Assembly (NCBI GenBank): GCA_001897155.1
Contig: MKSF01000023.1
Location: 17,728-81,727, forward strand
Length of the DNA stretch: 64,000 nucleotides
Reading direction: 5' to 3'
DNA from: Bacteroidetes bacterium 47-18
GTDB lineage: Bacteria; Bacteroidota; Bacteroidia; Chitinophagales; Chitinophagaceae
Shown here: one piece after another, positions 33,802 through 44,286 of the stretch
Layout of the letters: the number at the start of each line of letters is the position of its first letter
Position numbering within the stretch: position 1 is the first letter of the stretch
Made by a program: the position numbers and the translations under genes
Notes under the pieces: generated by a model
What the model was told of the DNA's origin: nothing
The model's database searches: none
What the model saw: the letters and a program-made list of their open reading frames with translations, nothing else

Positions 33802-35373
33802 TTACTTTTTTTTTTCACCATTATCCTCTATGGACAATCCGGAAATGCTGGAAGAATTGTTACTGTTACCTGATTCATTCAGATCGATATTCCTTCTCTG
33901 GTAGGCAGGAACATTCTCCACTTCGTTCATATCCGCATTCATATTAAAGCTCATTCTGCGTAACTGGGCAGCCCTGTCTTCCAGCGCCTTCTTCTGCTCT
34001 TCGAATCTTCTCTGCTCTTCCTGGTCTCTCTCAGACATCTGGTAACCACTGTAAGCAGGCTTGGAAGGCTCATTATTAACAGCAGGACCTGAAGGCTGCT
34101 GCTTTACGAACATATCCATTCCCGGCTGTTCCGGAACAGGAGGTTGGGCGGCCGGCGCAGCAGGTTCGATATTCAGCTCAAATACATTGTTGCTGCCTGC
34201 AGGAGGCGGGGTTGTTGTATTGTCTGTTCTGAACAGGTCGTTCTTCACCTCGCTGTCATTCACCACCGTTTCATTCAATACCAGCTTGGGAGCCATGACA
34301 TCATCCGCCTTGGGTGCCACCGGCTTGGTCGTATTTCCCAGGTCAAGCGGGAAAACCACTTTCTCCGGGGCCGCTTCTTCTTTTTTCAATGGTTCGGGAT
34401 TGATCTCATTATGCTGGAAGCCGGTAGCGATCACGGTTACCGCGATCTTATCGCCCAGGTTAGGATCGTGTCCCATACCCAGGATGATATCACAGTTATT
34501 GCCCGCTTCTTTCTGCACATATCCCTGTATGATCTCCAGCTCATCCAGCGTATGCTCGAATTCACCGGATGCGGAAGTGATATTCAGCAATATCCACTTA
34601 GCGCCTTTGATCTCGTTATCATTCAGCAGCGGGGAGCTCAATGCTTCTTCCACAGCCTGTATGGCCCTGTTCTCGCCGCTCACCTGCGCGCTACCCAGGA
34701 TAGCGACGCCGCCGTTCTTCATGACCGTCTGCACGTCGTTGAAGTCAAGGTTTACGCTGCCGTTGCCTGTGATCAGGTCCGTAATGCACCTGGCCGCAGT
34801 GGAGAGCACGTTATCAGCTTTGGCAAAAGCCTGGGAGAACGGGAGGTCACCGTACTGCTGCCTTAATTTATCATTGGAGATAATAAGGATGGTATCTACA
34901 TGCTTTTTCATTTCAGAGATGCCGGCATGTGCCTGTCTCATCCTCCTGGAACCCTCATAGGTAAAAGGAGTCGTAACGATCCCTACAGTGAGTATGCCCA
35001 GCGAACGGCATACGGACGCGATGATAGGAGCCGCACCTGTACCGGTACCGCCACCCATGCCTGCCGTCACGAAAGCCATCTTGGTATTGACTTCCAGGAT
35101 GCGGGAGATCTCCTCAATGGATTCTTCACCCGCCTGCCTACCGACATCAGGATTCGCACCGGCTCCCAAACCCTGGGTAAGGTGGGGGCCCAACTGGATC
35201 TTATTGGGAACTGCACTTTGCTGTAACGCCTGGGAGTCGGTATTGCAGACAATGAAGTCCACATCATCAATGCCTAAATTATACATGTAATTTACAGCAT
35301 TGCCACCGCCCCCTCCGACACCTATCACTTTGATAATAGATGACTGGTTTTTGGGGATTTCAAAATGTATCAT
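33802..35373 (-). CDS. ftsZ: Cell division GTPase FtsZ
   Basis: The 523-aa tubulin homologue forms the Z ring. The GTP-binding loop GGGTGTG is at 107-113, and the T7 loop residues lie in NLDFNDVQTVM. Residues beyond about 320 form a long, low-complexity linker rich in Pro, Ala and Glu, typical of Bacteroidota FtsZ. The C-terminal region contains NVPAYQRRN (about 485), which resembles the FtsA-binding peptide, followed by a Ser/Asn tail. It is the last gene of the dcw cluster and has its own -7 box at 35453-35460 (minus strand). Confidence 0.97.
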   Translation of the reverse strand: MIHFEIPKNQSSIIKVIGVGGGGGNAVNYMYNLGIDDVDFIVCNTDSQALQQSAVPNKIQLGPHLTQGLGAGANPDVGRQAGEESIEEISRILEVNTKMAFVTAGMGGGTGTGAAPIIASVCRSLGILTVGIVTTPFTYEGSRRMRQAHAGISEMKKHVDTILIISNDKLRQQYGDLPFSQAFAKADNVLSTAARCITDLITGNGSVNLDFNDVQTVMKNGGVAILGSAQVSGENRAIQAVEEALSSPLLNDNEIKGAKWILLNITSASGEFEHTLDELEIIQGYVQKEAGNNCDIILGMGHDPNLGDKIAVTVIATGFQHNEINPEPLKKEEAAPEKVVFPLDLGNTTKPVAPKADDVMAPKLVLNETVVNDSEVKNDLFRTDNTTTPPPAGSNNVFELNIEPAAPAAQPPVPEQPGMDMFVKQQPSGPAVNNEPSKPAYSGYQMSERDQEEQRRFEEQKKALEDRAAQLRRMSFNMNADMNEVENVPAYQRRNIDLNESGNSNNSSSISGLSIEDNGEKKK

Positions 35374-35452
35374 AATTGTTGCTTTTTTGGGGCTCTAAAG
35401 TTGAATTTTAAAAGGTTTTTGTGCTATTTAAAGAGGGTCCTACAAAAATATA

Positions 35453-35460
35453 AAACGTTT
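35453..35460 (-). promoter_or_regulatory. -7 box of an internal ftsZ promoter
   Basis: On the minus strand this reads TATTTTTG, 80 bp before the ftsZ start, in the 117-bp ftsA-ftsZ gap. It would let ftsZ be expressed apart from the long upstream cluster. Confidence 0.55.
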
Positions 35461-35490
35461 ATATATCCTGATTAAATAAGCTATGTTTTT

Positions 35491-36969
35491 TTATAATTTT
35501 TTATCGTTGCCGCCTTCAAAAAAATCCTTGAAAGAGTTCCTTAAATTGTCGAAGACCCTGTTGAACCTGTTAAGGATCGGATGCTCTTTTTTACTATCTT
35601 CTGAAGCGTCTTCCTCTTCTTCCATAAAGGAATCATCTTCCTGCTCTTCCGGCGCCTGCTGCATCGTTGTTTCCGCTGCCGGCCTTACCGCAGGTTTTAC
35701 TTTTTTTACAGGTGCGGGCGCTTCCGTTTCCGGAGCGCTGATCGTTTCTTCCTCCATCAGCATATTCCCCCTTGTATGCGCAAAAGCCTTGCCTGCTTCA
35801 TAATCCGCATAGCCTCTTAATATAAGGCCTATAGCTGTGGCATACATCGGGTGGCTCAGCTCTTCCGACTGCCCGCCCGCAAGATTGATATTAGGCTTAC
35901 CGATACGCGCGTTCAGGCCCGTTTTCAGCTCCGTAAGCTGCATGATGTGCTGCAGCATACTGCCGCCTCCGGTAAGGATGATACCGCCATGCAGCCTGTG
36001 ATGCAGGTTGTTCTGCTTCAGCTGGAACTGCACGAACTCTATGATCTCCGATACGCGGGCCTCAATGATAGCGGCCAGGTTCTGTACCTTGATCTCCTTG
36101 GCCGGTAATCCTCTTACGCCCGGTATGGTGATATAGGCATCGGGATTGGCCTCCGAAGGTATGACGGTACCGAAACGCACTTTCATAGCTTCGGCCTGGT
36201 TCTTCAGCACGCCCAGTCCTTTCTTGATGTCATCCGTTACATTGCAGCCGGCAAAAGGTATGACCGCCGTATGCATCAGGATACCGTCGTGGAATACGGC
36301 GATATCCGTAGTACCGCCGCCGATGTCCACAATGGCCACACCGGCCTCCAGGTCTTCATCTGTTATAACCGCCGCAGCAGAAGCAATAGGCTGCAGCACC
36401 AGGTCAACAGTATTCAGCTGGGCGCCTTCCACACAGCGCCTGATGTTACGGATCGCATTCACGTTACCCGTTACCACGTGGAAGTTGGCGCCGATCTTGA
36501 CACCCGGCATACCTACCGGGTTGATGATGTTCGGTATATTGTCAATAGTATATTCCTGCGGAATGATATCGATGATCTGGTCACCGGCCGCCACACAGGT
36601 CTTGTGCTGGTCTTTGATGAGCAGCTCTATATCTTTATGCGTAATGATCACATCATCCTCGTTGGAAGAAGACAGGATACGGTCACCGCGCGTCTGCAGG
36701 CTTTTGATATGATGACCGGCAATGCCCACGTACACATCACTGATGTCCAGGTTAGGATTTTTCTGCATCAGGTCTTCCATAGCCAGCTCTATGGATTTCA
36801 CACATTGCTGTATATTCAGTACAACACCGTGCTGTACGCCATTGGACACGGATTTGCCATATCCCAATATTTCTAGTTTCCCGAATTCATTCTTCCTGCC
36901 CGCGATGGCCACTACCTTGGTAGTACCAATATCCAAACCTACAATAACGGGTTGTTGCTTCTTACTCAT
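35491..36969 (-). CDS. ftsA: Cell division protein FtsA
   Basis: The 492-aa actin-like ATPase tethers FtsZ to the membrane. The phosphate-1 motif is GLDIGTTKVVAI (10-21), phosphate-2 is VDIGGGTTDIAVF, and the adenosine motif is GIILTGGGSML. The C-terminal extension is acidic and low in complexity (about 400-465), then a short amphipathic helix (FNRVFDNLRNSFKDFF) that fits membrane attachment. It is longer than the E. coli protein (420 aa), as is usual in this phylum. Confidence 0.96.
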   Translation of the reverse strand: MSKKQQPVIVGLDIGTTKVVAIAGRKNEFGKLEILGYGKSVSNGVQHGVVLNIQQCVKSIELAMEDLMQKNPNLDISDVYVGIAGHHIKSLQTRGDRILSSSNEDDVIITHKDIELLIKDQHKTCVAAGDQIIDIIPQEYTIDNIPNIINPVGMPGVKIGANFHVVTGNVNAIRNIRRCVEGAQLNTVDLVLQPIASAAAVITDEDLEAGVAIVDIGGGTTDIAVFHDGILMHTAVIPFAGCNVTDDIKKGLGVLKNQAEAMKVRFGTVIPSEANPDAYITIPGVRGLPAKEIKVQNLAAIIEARVSEIIEFVQFQLKQNNLHHRLHGGIILTGGGSMLQHIMQLTELKTGLNARIGKPNINLAGGQSEELSHPMYATAIGLILRGYADYEAGKAFAHTRGNMLMEEETISAPETEAPAPVKKVKPAVRPAAETTMQQAPEEQEDDSFMEEEEDASEDSKKEHPILNRFNRVFDNLRNSFKDFFEGGNDKKL

Positions 36970-37049
36970 ATCACTGTTATTTAAAAAGTATTATACTGTA
37001 TTTTATGTTTGCCCGGCAATAGATGCCGGTAGGTTAATGTTTATTATCT

Positions 37050-37913
37050 CTACTGTGCGCTTATAGGCGTTGCGGGCAATGTCTGCAGCAATTCCTTTTC
37101 ATCCAGCACATCCGGCACCTTCACCACAGTATCCGTAGTACGGGGCGCCACCCATCCCAGCGAAGGGCGGGCTACCACCTGGTTGACAAAGCTCAGGTCC
37201 AGCTCCTCATATTTATCCCAGCCCAGCGTATTGCTCACCTGCCTGTAAAAGGCAAACAGGTTGGCAAACTTAGTATCCAGGTCGGTCGTATCGCCTATCA
37301 TCACTTTCTGGTTGCCCAGCAGGGTAGCCATTATAAATTTCCTGCTGTCCGTCACACCTACCTGCACTACCTGCCTTGACCAGAAGGTATCGTTGTTAAT
37401 GAACTTCGCTATGCCTATGATCCTGGATTGCAGATCGCCGCCCTTCTCCCTGCTCTTTTCCACGGGCACATCCGTAAAGACCACTGCCGGGTAAGAATAG
37501 CCCACCACTATCGGCATTACATTTCCCGTGCTGTCCAGGTAGTAGCTGTTGCCGGACCTGTCAAATATACGGGCCACCGGTATGCGCTGCCGGACGTCCA
37601 CATTCAGGTAACGGCCGTTATCTATGTACAGCTCCGCTTTCTCTATCCAGGGATTGGTCATCACCACTGCTTCCAGCTGCTTCAGATCCGCTGTTTTGAT
37701 AGACAGCTTTTCTATGTCAATGTTCTTCTCCTCCACAAACAGGCGTTCTATATCTTCCTTTTCCAGGAAAGAGTACACCTCATCATCATTCAGGTGTATC
37801 CTGAAGCCTTTCAATGGCGCATGGATATGATACTGATAGGTAAAATAGATCAGCACCCCTATCGTCACCGCTATCAAAGAGCCTATAATTATCCTGGTGT
37901 TTATCTTGCGCAT
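37050..37913 (-). CDS. ftsQ: Cell division protein FtsQ
   Basis: The 287-aa bitopic membrane protein has a short cytoplasmic N-terminus, one membrane helix (about 8-26) and a periplasmic POTRA domain (about 32-105), followed by the FtsQ beta domain. It links the early Z ring to FtsL and FtsI. Sequence conservation is low, as usual, and the call rests on topology and on its place between murC and ftsA. Confidence 0.88.
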   Translation of the reverse strand: MRKINTRIIIGSLIAVTIGVLIYFTYQYHIHAPLKGFRIHLNDDEVYSFLEKEDIERLFVEEKNIDIEKLSIKTADLKQLEAVVMTNPWIEKAELYIDNGRYLNVDVRQRIPVARIFDRSGNSYYLDSTGNVMPIVVGYSYPAVVFTDVPVEKSREKGGDLQSRIIGIAKFINNDTFWSRQVVQVGVTDSRKFIMATLLGNQKVMIGDTTDLDTKFANLFAFYRQVSNTLGWDKYEELDLSFVNQVVARPSLGWVAPRTTDTVVKVPDVLDEKELLQTLPATPISAQ

Positions 37914-37937
37914 GTCTTATATCTTCTTCAATAACTA

Positions 37938-39326
37938 TTAATCTTCCGATGAAGGACCATATCTTTTTATGATCTCCTCCGCTATAGGCTGCACCAGCTT
38001 ATCTATATCGCCCGCTCCGCAGGTAATAAAGAGATCCAGGGGCGCAGATGCCGCGTATTGCACCAGTCCTTCCTTCGTCACGATCGTCCTGTTAGGATTG
38101 CCCATCAGGTCTGCTATCATCCGGGAGGACACGCCTTCCATCGGCTGCTCGCGGGCCGGGTAGATATCCAGCAGCAGCACCTCATCCGCCAGGTCCAGGC
38201 TGCGTGCAAATCCCGCAGCAAAATCCTTTGTCCGGGAGTACAGGTGCGGCTGGAAAGCCACTACACATTTCCGCTTAGGGAACAGTGTTTTAGCACTTTT
38301 AATAAGCGATGCCAGCTCTTCCGGGTGATGCGCATAGTCATCAATATAAACAACCTGCTTATTTTTTACTACGTATTCAAAACGTCTTTTAACTCCTTTG
38401 AAGGTCCCCATAGCGCTTATCACGGCAGCATCGTCAATATCCAGGGATTTGGCTACCGCTATGGCTGCCACGGCATTTTCCACATTGTGCATACCGCCCA
38501 CGTGCAGCCGCACGCCTTTCAGGAACCAGCCGTTGCCTTTTACATCGAAGACATAGCCGCCGTTACGCATCGTGATATTGGAAGCATATGCCGTGGCGCT
38601 GCTGTTCTGAGCACTATAGGTGAACCTGGAGGCACCTTTCAGCTCCAGGCCTTTCTTCAGGCCATGCTTATACCAGAGCATCCCATCCGGCTTGATATTC
38701 GCCGTGTATTGTATATAGGCCTCCTCTACTGCCGCTTCGGTCCCGTAAATATCCAAGTGATCCGGGTCCATAGCCGTCAGCACCGCAATATCGGGTCTCA
38801 ACTTTAAAAAGCTCCGGTCATATTCATCAGCCTCTATCACAGCCACATTGGTATCGCTGCTCCAGTAATTGCTGTTATAGTTAACGGCAATGCCTCCCAG
38901 GAAGGCATTGCAGCCATACTGACTGTCTCTCAGGATATGTGCCACCATGGAAGTGACCGTTGTTTTCCCATGCGTACCGGCTATTGTTATAGAGAACATA
39001 TCATTGGATATGATCTCCAGCACATCCGAACGTTTCAGGACAGGCTTACCCTGGGCCCTGAACCAGTTCAGCTCCGAATGATCCTGCGGGATGGCTGGCG
39101 TATATACCACCAGGTCCGCGTTCTTATCCGCCAGTGCAATATTATCCTCGAAATGAACGGCTATACCTTCACGCTCCAGGGCATCTGTAAGCGCCGTGGG
39201 CGTCTTATCGTAGCCCGACACTTTCCGTCCCGATTCATTGAAGTAACGGGCAAGCGCGCTCATCCCTATACCTCCTATACCGATGAAGTATACATTTTTT
39301 ACGTTATTCAGGTCAATATTGTGCAT
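37938..39326 (-). CDS. murC: UDP-N-acetylmuramate--L-alanine ligase
   Basis: The 462-aa Mur ligase adds L-Ala to UDP-MurNAc, the first peptide-stem step, using ATP. The N-terminal Rossmann motif is FIGIGGIGMSALA (14-26), the ATP loop is GTHGKTTVTSM, and the later segment is YIDDYAHHPEE. It lies 8 bp after murG and 24 bp before ftsQ in the same unit. Confidence 0.96.
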   Translation of the reverse strand: MHNIDLNNVKNVYFIGIGGIGMSALARYFNESGRKVSGYDKTPTALTDALEREGIAVHFEDNIALADKNADLVVYTPAIPQDHSELNWFRAQGKPVLKRSDVLEIISNDMFSITIAGTHGKTTVTSMVAHILRDSQYGCNAFLGGIAVNYNSNYWSSDTNVAVIEADEYDRSFLKLRPDIAVLTAMDPDHLDIYGTEAAVEEAYIQYTANIKPDGMLWYKHGLKKGLELKGASRFTYSAQNSSATAYASNITMRNGGYVFDVKGNGWFLKGVRLHVGGMHNVENAVAAIAVAKSLDIDDAAVISAMGTFKGVKRRFEYVVKNKQVVYIDDYAHHPEELASLIKSAKTLFPKRKCVVAFQPHLYSRTKDFAAGFARSLDLADEVLLLDIYPAREQPMEGVSSRMIADLMGNPNRTIVTKEGLVQYAASAPLDLFITCGAGDIDKLVQPIAEEIIKRYGPSSED

Positions 39327-39334
39327 ATATCAAA

Positions 39335-40435
39335 TTACTTTCTTTCTGATTGAATAATATTTCTGATCTGCGCGGCGATCCTTACATCCGCATCTTTTAT
39401 AGCCAGGCCAAGCAGGTTGTCATGCATCTGCTGCAGTTGCTTTTCATCATGGATCAGTGCCTGTACCTTATCCTGCAGCAATTCTCTTACACGATCATCA
39501 GGTATCATCCAGGCCGCCTGCTTATCCACCAGCGCCTGCGCATTGCTGGTCTGGTGATCTTCGGCAGCAAAGGGGTACGGTATGAATATAGCAGGTCTGG
39601 CAACGATGCAGATCTCCGCTATAGCCAGTGCGCCGGCCCGGGAAATGATCATATCACATACCGCATACGCCTGATCCATTTCATAAATAAATTCCATAGC
39701 CTTCACGTGCTGCGGGTACTGTGCGGCAATCGCGGCGGCTTCACTGATAAATGTCTTACCGGTCTGCCATACCACCTGTATATCCTGCGCCACCAGCGCG
39801 GGAATGCACCCGGCCATAGCCTGGTTGATGCTCTTGGCACCCAGGCTCCCGCCTACTACCAGTATCGTTTTCCTGGCTGCATCCAGTCCGAAAGATCGTG
39901 CAGCGTCCTCACGGCTTACCTTAGATTGCGATATCGCTTTCCGTACCGGGTTGCCTGTCATCACGATCTTTTCTGCAGGAAAGAAGCGTTGCATATTGTC
40001 ATAGGCTACGCAAACGGCCGCCGCTTTTTTTCCCAGTATCTTATTCGTCTTGCCGGCAAAGGAATTCTGCTCCTGTATCAGCGTCGGGATACCTTTTTTC
40101 TGCGCGGCGTTCAGCACCGGGAAGCTGGCAAAACCGCCGACCCCTACCACTGCATCAGGTTTGAATTCCCTGATGATATTCATCGCAGCCTTATTGCTTT
40201 TCCAGAGCTTGAACGGCAGGGACAGGTTCTTCAGCAGGTTACTCCTGTTAAAGCCTGCAATATCGAGGCCTATGATGCGGTAACCTTCCTTCGGCACCTT
40301 TTCCATTTCCATCTTGCCATTGGCCCCCACGAACAGGATATTAACAGCAGGGTCGGCCGCTTTCAGCGCATGGGCAATCGCCACCGCCGGGAATATATGT
40401 CCTCCTGTACCGCCTCCTGCTATAATAATGTTCAT
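39335..40435 (-). CDS. murG: Lipid II synthase MurG
   Basis: The 366-aa GT28 glycosyltransferase adds GlcNAc to lipid I at the inner membrane face, yielding lipid II. The N-terminal GGGTGGHIFPA loop (7-17) and the C-terminal IPYPFAAEDHQTSNA (UDP-GlcNAc site) are conserved. Its ATG overlaps the ftsW stop by 4 bp, giving translational coupling. Confidence 0.97.
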   Translation of the reverse strand: MNIIIAGGGTGGHIFPAVAIAHALKAADPAVNILFVGANGKMEMEKVPKEGYRIIGLDIAGFNRSNLLKNLSLPFKLWKSNKAAMNIIREFKPDAVVGVGGFASFPVLNAAQKKGIPTLIQEQNSFAGKTNKILGKKAAAVCVAYDNMQRFFPAEKIVMTGNPVRKAISQSKVSREDAARSFGLDAARKTILVVGGSLGAKSINQAMAGCIPALVAQDIQVVWQTGKTFISEAAAIAAQYPQHVKAMEFIYEMDQAYAVCDMIISRAGALAIAEICIVARPAIFIPYPFAAEDHQTSNAQALVDKQAAWMIPDDRVRELLQDKVQALIHDEKQLQQMHDNLLGLAIKDADVRIAAQIRNIIQSERK

Positions 40436-41634
40436 GACCTGATAATTTCTAATTCCTGTATCTGCTTTTCCACAGATGCCTTTGTTATTTTATCTTTTTC
40501 ATTCTGTTCCATCTCTTCCACATACCTGCTGACGCTCAGGATAATGCCTATCGCAATACAGTTAAACCATATGGACGATCCTCCCATGCTCATCAGCGGC
40601 AAGGTCAGCCCCGTGACTGGAAGCAGGTTGACCGCGACTCCCATATTCACAAAAGCCTGGAAGACCATGGTCACGCTGAGGGCTATGACCAGGAAGGAAC
40701 CGAATGCGTAAGGAATACGCCTGAATATCTGTATGCTTCTCCACAGCAGGGTAAGATAGATGAGCATCAGTCCTACCGCACCGATCACACCGTATTCCTC
40801 GATAAGCATGGCAAATATCATATCGGAATAAGGATGCGGCAGGTAATCCCTGGCCCAGCTGTTGCCCGGGCCTTTCCCTATGAAGCTGCCGTTGGCGATC
40901 GCTATCTTGGCCTGGTTCACCTGGAAGTTATCGTCAGCATCTCCTTTTCCCATATAGGTCTCTATCCGCTTTTCCCAGGTTTCCGCCCTGCCTATACCGG
41001 TAGCTTTGGAGAAGCCGTACAGGCCCGCTACCGCTATGATGCCTACCAGTCCCAGCAGGAGTATGTGCTTCATACTGACCCTGCCTATAAAGAACATGAT
41101 ACAGCACGTGAGCAATAACAATAATGCCGTTGATAAGTTGGCAACCCCGATCAGCAGCACGATCAGCAGCACCGGGCACAGAATGGGGATCACAAATCCT
41201 TTCCAGAGATCTTTGATATTGTCCTGGCGCAGGCTCAGCATTTTGGCCAGGTACATAAAGATGGCCAGCTTGGCCAGGTCTGAGGTCTGGAAGGAGATAT
41301 TGATCACCGGGATGGTGAGCCAGCGGGCTCCGTCATTCAGTGTGGTACCTACACCCGATAAGGTCAGGATCAGCAAAGGAATACTTGCCAGGAACAAATA
41401 AGACGCCCATTTCTTGAACTTCACGTAATTGATCCTGTGAAATATAAAAATGATAACGAAGCCCAGCACATACTTGAATGCATGGCTCAGAAAGAAATGG
41501 TTCTCTCCCATTCCCTTACGCCAGGCTAAAGACCCGGTGGCACTGTAGATCACTACCGAGCTCCAGAAGAAGAGCAGCAGTACCACGGCCCAGATGCCCT
41601 TGTCACCTTTAATATATTTCCTTATTACTTCCAT
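40432..41634 (-). CDS. ftsW: Peptidoglycan polymerase FtsW
   Basis: The 400-aa SEDS-family glycosyltransferase has about ten membrane helices and polymerises lipid II at the septum with FtsI. Characteristic segments include SDLAKLAIFMYLAK, GKGPGNSWARDYLPHPYSDMIFA and VNMGVAVNLLPVTGLTLPLMSMGG. It lies in the usual place between murD and murG. Confidence 0.95.
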   Translation of the reverse strand: MEVIRKYIKGDKGIWAVVLLLFFWSSVVIYSATGSLAWRKGMGENHFFLSHAFKYVLGFVIIFIFHRINYVKFKKWASYLFLASIPLLILTLSGVGTTLNDGARWLTIPVINISFQTSDLAKLAIFMYLAKMLSLRQDNIKDLWKGFVIPILCPVLLIVLLIGVANLSTALLLLLTCCIMFFIGRVSMKHILLLGLVGIIAVAGLYGFSKATGIGRAETWEKRIETYMGKGDADDNFQVNQAKIAIANGSFIGKGPGNSWARDYLPHPYSDMIFAMLIEEYGVIGAVGLMLIYLTLLWRSIQIFRRIPYAFGSFLVIALSVTMVFQAFVNMGVAVNLLPVTGLTLPLMSMGGSSIWFNCIAIGIILSVSRYVEEMEQNEKDKITKASVEKQIQELEIIRS

Positions 41635-41655
41635 TGCACTTTATTTCTTTTTACT

Positions 41656-43005
41656 TTAAAGTTCCCTTACCGCGATCTTGAACTGCTCACCCCTGTCCTC
41701 GAAATTCTTGAACAGGTCAAAGCTGGCACAACCGGGAGAGAGCAGCACCACATCGCCTTCCCTGGCCAGGAAGTAAGCGGTCTTTACGGCATCTTTTGCC
41801 GAACGTGTGTCCACGATATCCGTAACCACATTATCAAAGGCCTGGTGTATAAGGTCGTTATTGATACCTAAACATACGATAGCCTTTACCTTCTCCTTTA
41901 CCAGGTCCATGATCTCATTATAATCGTTCCCCTTATCCTGTCCTCCGAGTATCAATACCACATCCTTCGTCATGCTTTCCAGGGCATACCAGACAGAGTT
42001 GAGATTGGTGCCTTTACTGTCATTGATGAATTCCACTCCGCCCACTGTCGCAACATATTCCAGCCTGTGATCCAATCCGTTGAATGTTGAAAAACTTTCT
42101 CTTAAAAATTCATTCCTGATGCCTGCAGCCTTAGCTGATATACCCGCCGCCATAGTGTTGTAATAATTATGTTTGCCTTTGATCATCAAATCATTGATGG
42201 ATTGCTGGAAGTTCTCATCGTTTACATTGATCTGAATGTTGTCGTTCTTAAAGAGTGCGCCGTTTTTCTGGTTAAATAGTTTCTCGTTCATCGTAATGGT
42301 CAATAATTGTGAATGTATTTTGGTTTCGGTTAGTTTCGCTTGTATAACAGGGTCATCCACATTGATCACTGCATAATCTGCAGCCTCCTGGTTTTTGAAA
42401 ATGTTGAACTTGGCCTGTATGTATTCATCATAATTGTAATTATACCTGTCCAGGTGATCCGGTGTGATATTCAGCAGTACCGCTATATCCGGCCGGAAGG
42501 TTTCAATATCATCCAGTTGAAAGCTGCTCACTTCTATGATATACCAGTCTGCAGGCTGCAAAGCGACCCGCTTCGCAAAGCTGATACCGATATTGCCCAC
42601 CAGCGCCGCATCCAGACCGGCTTTCACAAATACATTGTGCGTCAGGGTAGTCGTGGTGCTTTTACCATTACTGCCGGTGATGGCTACGATCTTACTGTTA
42701 TTAATAAACCTGTAAGCCCATTCGATCTCACTGATGACCCTTATGCCCTTTTCCCTGATCTTTCTGACCACCGGCGCCTTTTCAGGTATGCCGGGACTTT
42801 TTACGACCAGTCCGGCCTGCAATATCTTCGCTTCATCATGCCCCTGCTCTTCAAAAGGTATCTCCCAGGACAACAGCTCCTTCTTATAGGTATCCTTTAT
42901 ATTGCCGTAATCGGAGACCCATACATCGTATCCCTGCTTTTTGGCCAGGATAGCAGCCCCGTTACCACTCTCGCCCGCACCCAATATAACAACCAGTTCC
43001 GCCAT
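41656..43005 (-). CDS. murD: UDP-N-acetylmuramoyl-L-alanine--D-glutamate ligase
   Basis: The 449-aa Mur ligase adds D-Glu to UDP-MurNAc-L-Ala. The N-terminal motif is LGAGESGNGAA (8-18), the ATP loop GSNGKSTTTTL, and the C-terminal segment FINDSKGTNLNS is specific to MurD. Its start lies 2 bp after the mraY stop. Confidence 0.96.
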   Translation of the reverse strand: MAELVVILGAGESGNGAAILAKKQGYDVWVSDYGNIKDTYKKELLSWEIPFEEQGHDEAKILQAGLVVKSPGIPEKAPVVRKIREKGIRVISEIEWAYRFINNSKIVAITGSNGKSTTTTLTHNVFVKAGLDAALVGNIGISFAKRVALQPADWYIIEVSSFQLDDIETFRPDIAVLLNITPDHLDRYNYNYDEYIQAKFNIFKNQEAADYAVINVDDPVIQAKLTETKIHSQLLTITMNEKLFNQKNGALFKNDNIQINVNDENFQQSINDLMIKGKHNYYNTMAAGISAKAAGIRNEFLRESFSTFNGLDHRLEYVATVGGVEFINDSKGTNLNSVWYALESMTKDVVLILGGQDKGNDYNEIMDLVKEKVKAIVCLGINNDLIHQAFDNVVTDIVDTRSAKDAVKTAYFLAREGDVVLLSPGCASFDLFKNFEDRGEQFKIAVREL

Positions 43006-43007
43006 CC

Positions 43008-44279
43008 TTACTGAATTTTTAAAGTCACAACACTTAATACGGCCAGCACGATACCGATGATCCAGAAACGCGTCACGATCTTGCTTTCATGGTAACCCAG
43101 CTTCTGGTAATGATGGTGCAGCGGCGACATCAGGAAGATGCGGCGGCCCTCACCGTATTTCCGCTTCGTATATTTAAAGTAAGCCACCTGCAGCACCACC
43201 GACAGGTTCTCCACGAGGAAGATACCGCAGATAATGGGTATGAGCAGCTCCTTTCTTACTATGATAGCCAGCGAGGCGATGATACCGCCAAGCGCCAGGC
43301 TGCCCGTATCTCCCATGAATACCTGTGCAGGGTGGGCATTATACCACAGGAAACCGATACACGCGCCGACAAACGCGCCGACAAATATGGACAGCTCGCC
43401 CAGGTTGGGAATGTGCATGATATTAAGGTATTCCGCGAATATATAGTTACCGGACAGGTAGGCAAATATGCCGAACGTCAGCCCGCTGATGGCAGAGACA
43501 CCTGTTGCCAGACCATCTATCCCGTCCGTAATATTGGCGCCGTTGGATACTGCCGTGATAATGAATATCACGAACAGGATATATAACGTTGGCGTCAGCC
43601 ATTTCTCCGCTTGCTCTCCCGCAAATGAAGATATCTTGCTATAGCTCAGCTCATGATTCTTGGTGAACGGCACGGTAGTGACCGGGGCCTTTACCTGTAC
43701 ATAGGTATGTGACTGCCCCTTATCATCCAGCCGGGTATAAGGATCGGATACGATCTTTTCCGTGGCGCTGTACAGTATAGGCGTGTTCTCCTTGACCTCT
43801 CTCGTGATCACAATATCATTATGGTAATACATCGTATAGCCTATAATGATGCCCAGACCGATCTGTCCTATGATCTTGAACCTGCCCTGCAGGCCTTCCT
43901 TATTCTTTTTGAATACCTTGATGTAATCATCTATGAACCCTATCAGCCCCAGCCATACCGCGGAAAGCAGCATCATCAGGATATAGATATTTTTAAGGTT
44001 GGCAAAAAGCAATGTAGGGATCACCATGCCTGCAATGATCATGATACCGCCCATGGTAGGTGTGCCCCTCTTGGTCTTCTCGCCTTCAAGTCCCAGGTCA
44101 CGGATCGTTTCTCCTATCTGCCTGCGCTGCAGCAGGAGGATCATCCGCTTACCGAATACCAGGGTGATGACCAGTGACAGTATAACGGCCATGGCAGCCC
44201 TGAAAGTGATGAAGTGAAACAACCCCGCACCTGTAAGTGTAAAATGCTCTCTTAAATAGCTGAATAAATGATACAACAT
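43008..44279 (-). CDS. mraY: Phospho-N-acetylmuramoyl-pentapeptide transferase
   Basis: The 423-aa membrane enzyme loads UDP-MurNAc-pentapeptide onto undecaprenyl phosphate to make lipid I. The conserved cytoplasmic motifs are GTPTMGG (72-78), the Asp pair [19 protein letters not shown] and MSPLHHHYQ near the end. A periplasmic insert between about 150 and 220 makes it longer than the E. coli enzyme (360 aa), a usual Bacteroidota feature. Confidence 0.97.
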   Translation of the reverse strand: MLYHLFSYLREHFTLTGAGLFHFITFRAAMAVILSLVITLVFGKRMILLLQRRQIGETIRDLGLEGEKTKRGTPTMGGIMIIAGMVIPTLLFANLKNIYILMMLLSAVWLGLIGFIDDYIKVFKKNKEGLQGRFKIIGQIGLGIIIGYTMYYHNDIVITREVKENTPILYSATEKIVSDPYTRLDDKGQSHTYVQVKAPVTTVPFTKNHELSYSKISSFAGEQAEKWLTPTLYILFVIFIITAVSNGANITDGIDGLATGVSAISGLTFGIFAYLSGNYIFAEYLNIMHIPNLGELSIFVGAFVGACIGFLWYNAHPAQVFMGDTGSLALGGIIASLAIIVRKELLIPIICGIFLVENLSVVLQVAYFKYTKRKYGEGRRIFLMSPLHHHYQKLGYHESKIVTRFWIIGIVLAVLSVVTLKIQ

Positions 44280-44286
44280 ACTTCGG

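Noticed and set aside
34061..34960. 299-aa plus-strand open frame opposite ftsZ
   Set aside because: Ser-rich translation antisense to conserved FtsZ, with no domain and no promoter; several similar frames lie opposite other dcw genes.
39350..40711. 453-aa plus-strand open frame across murG and ftsW
   Set aside because: It is antisense to two conserved genes and crosses their junction; the translated product has no recognisable motif.
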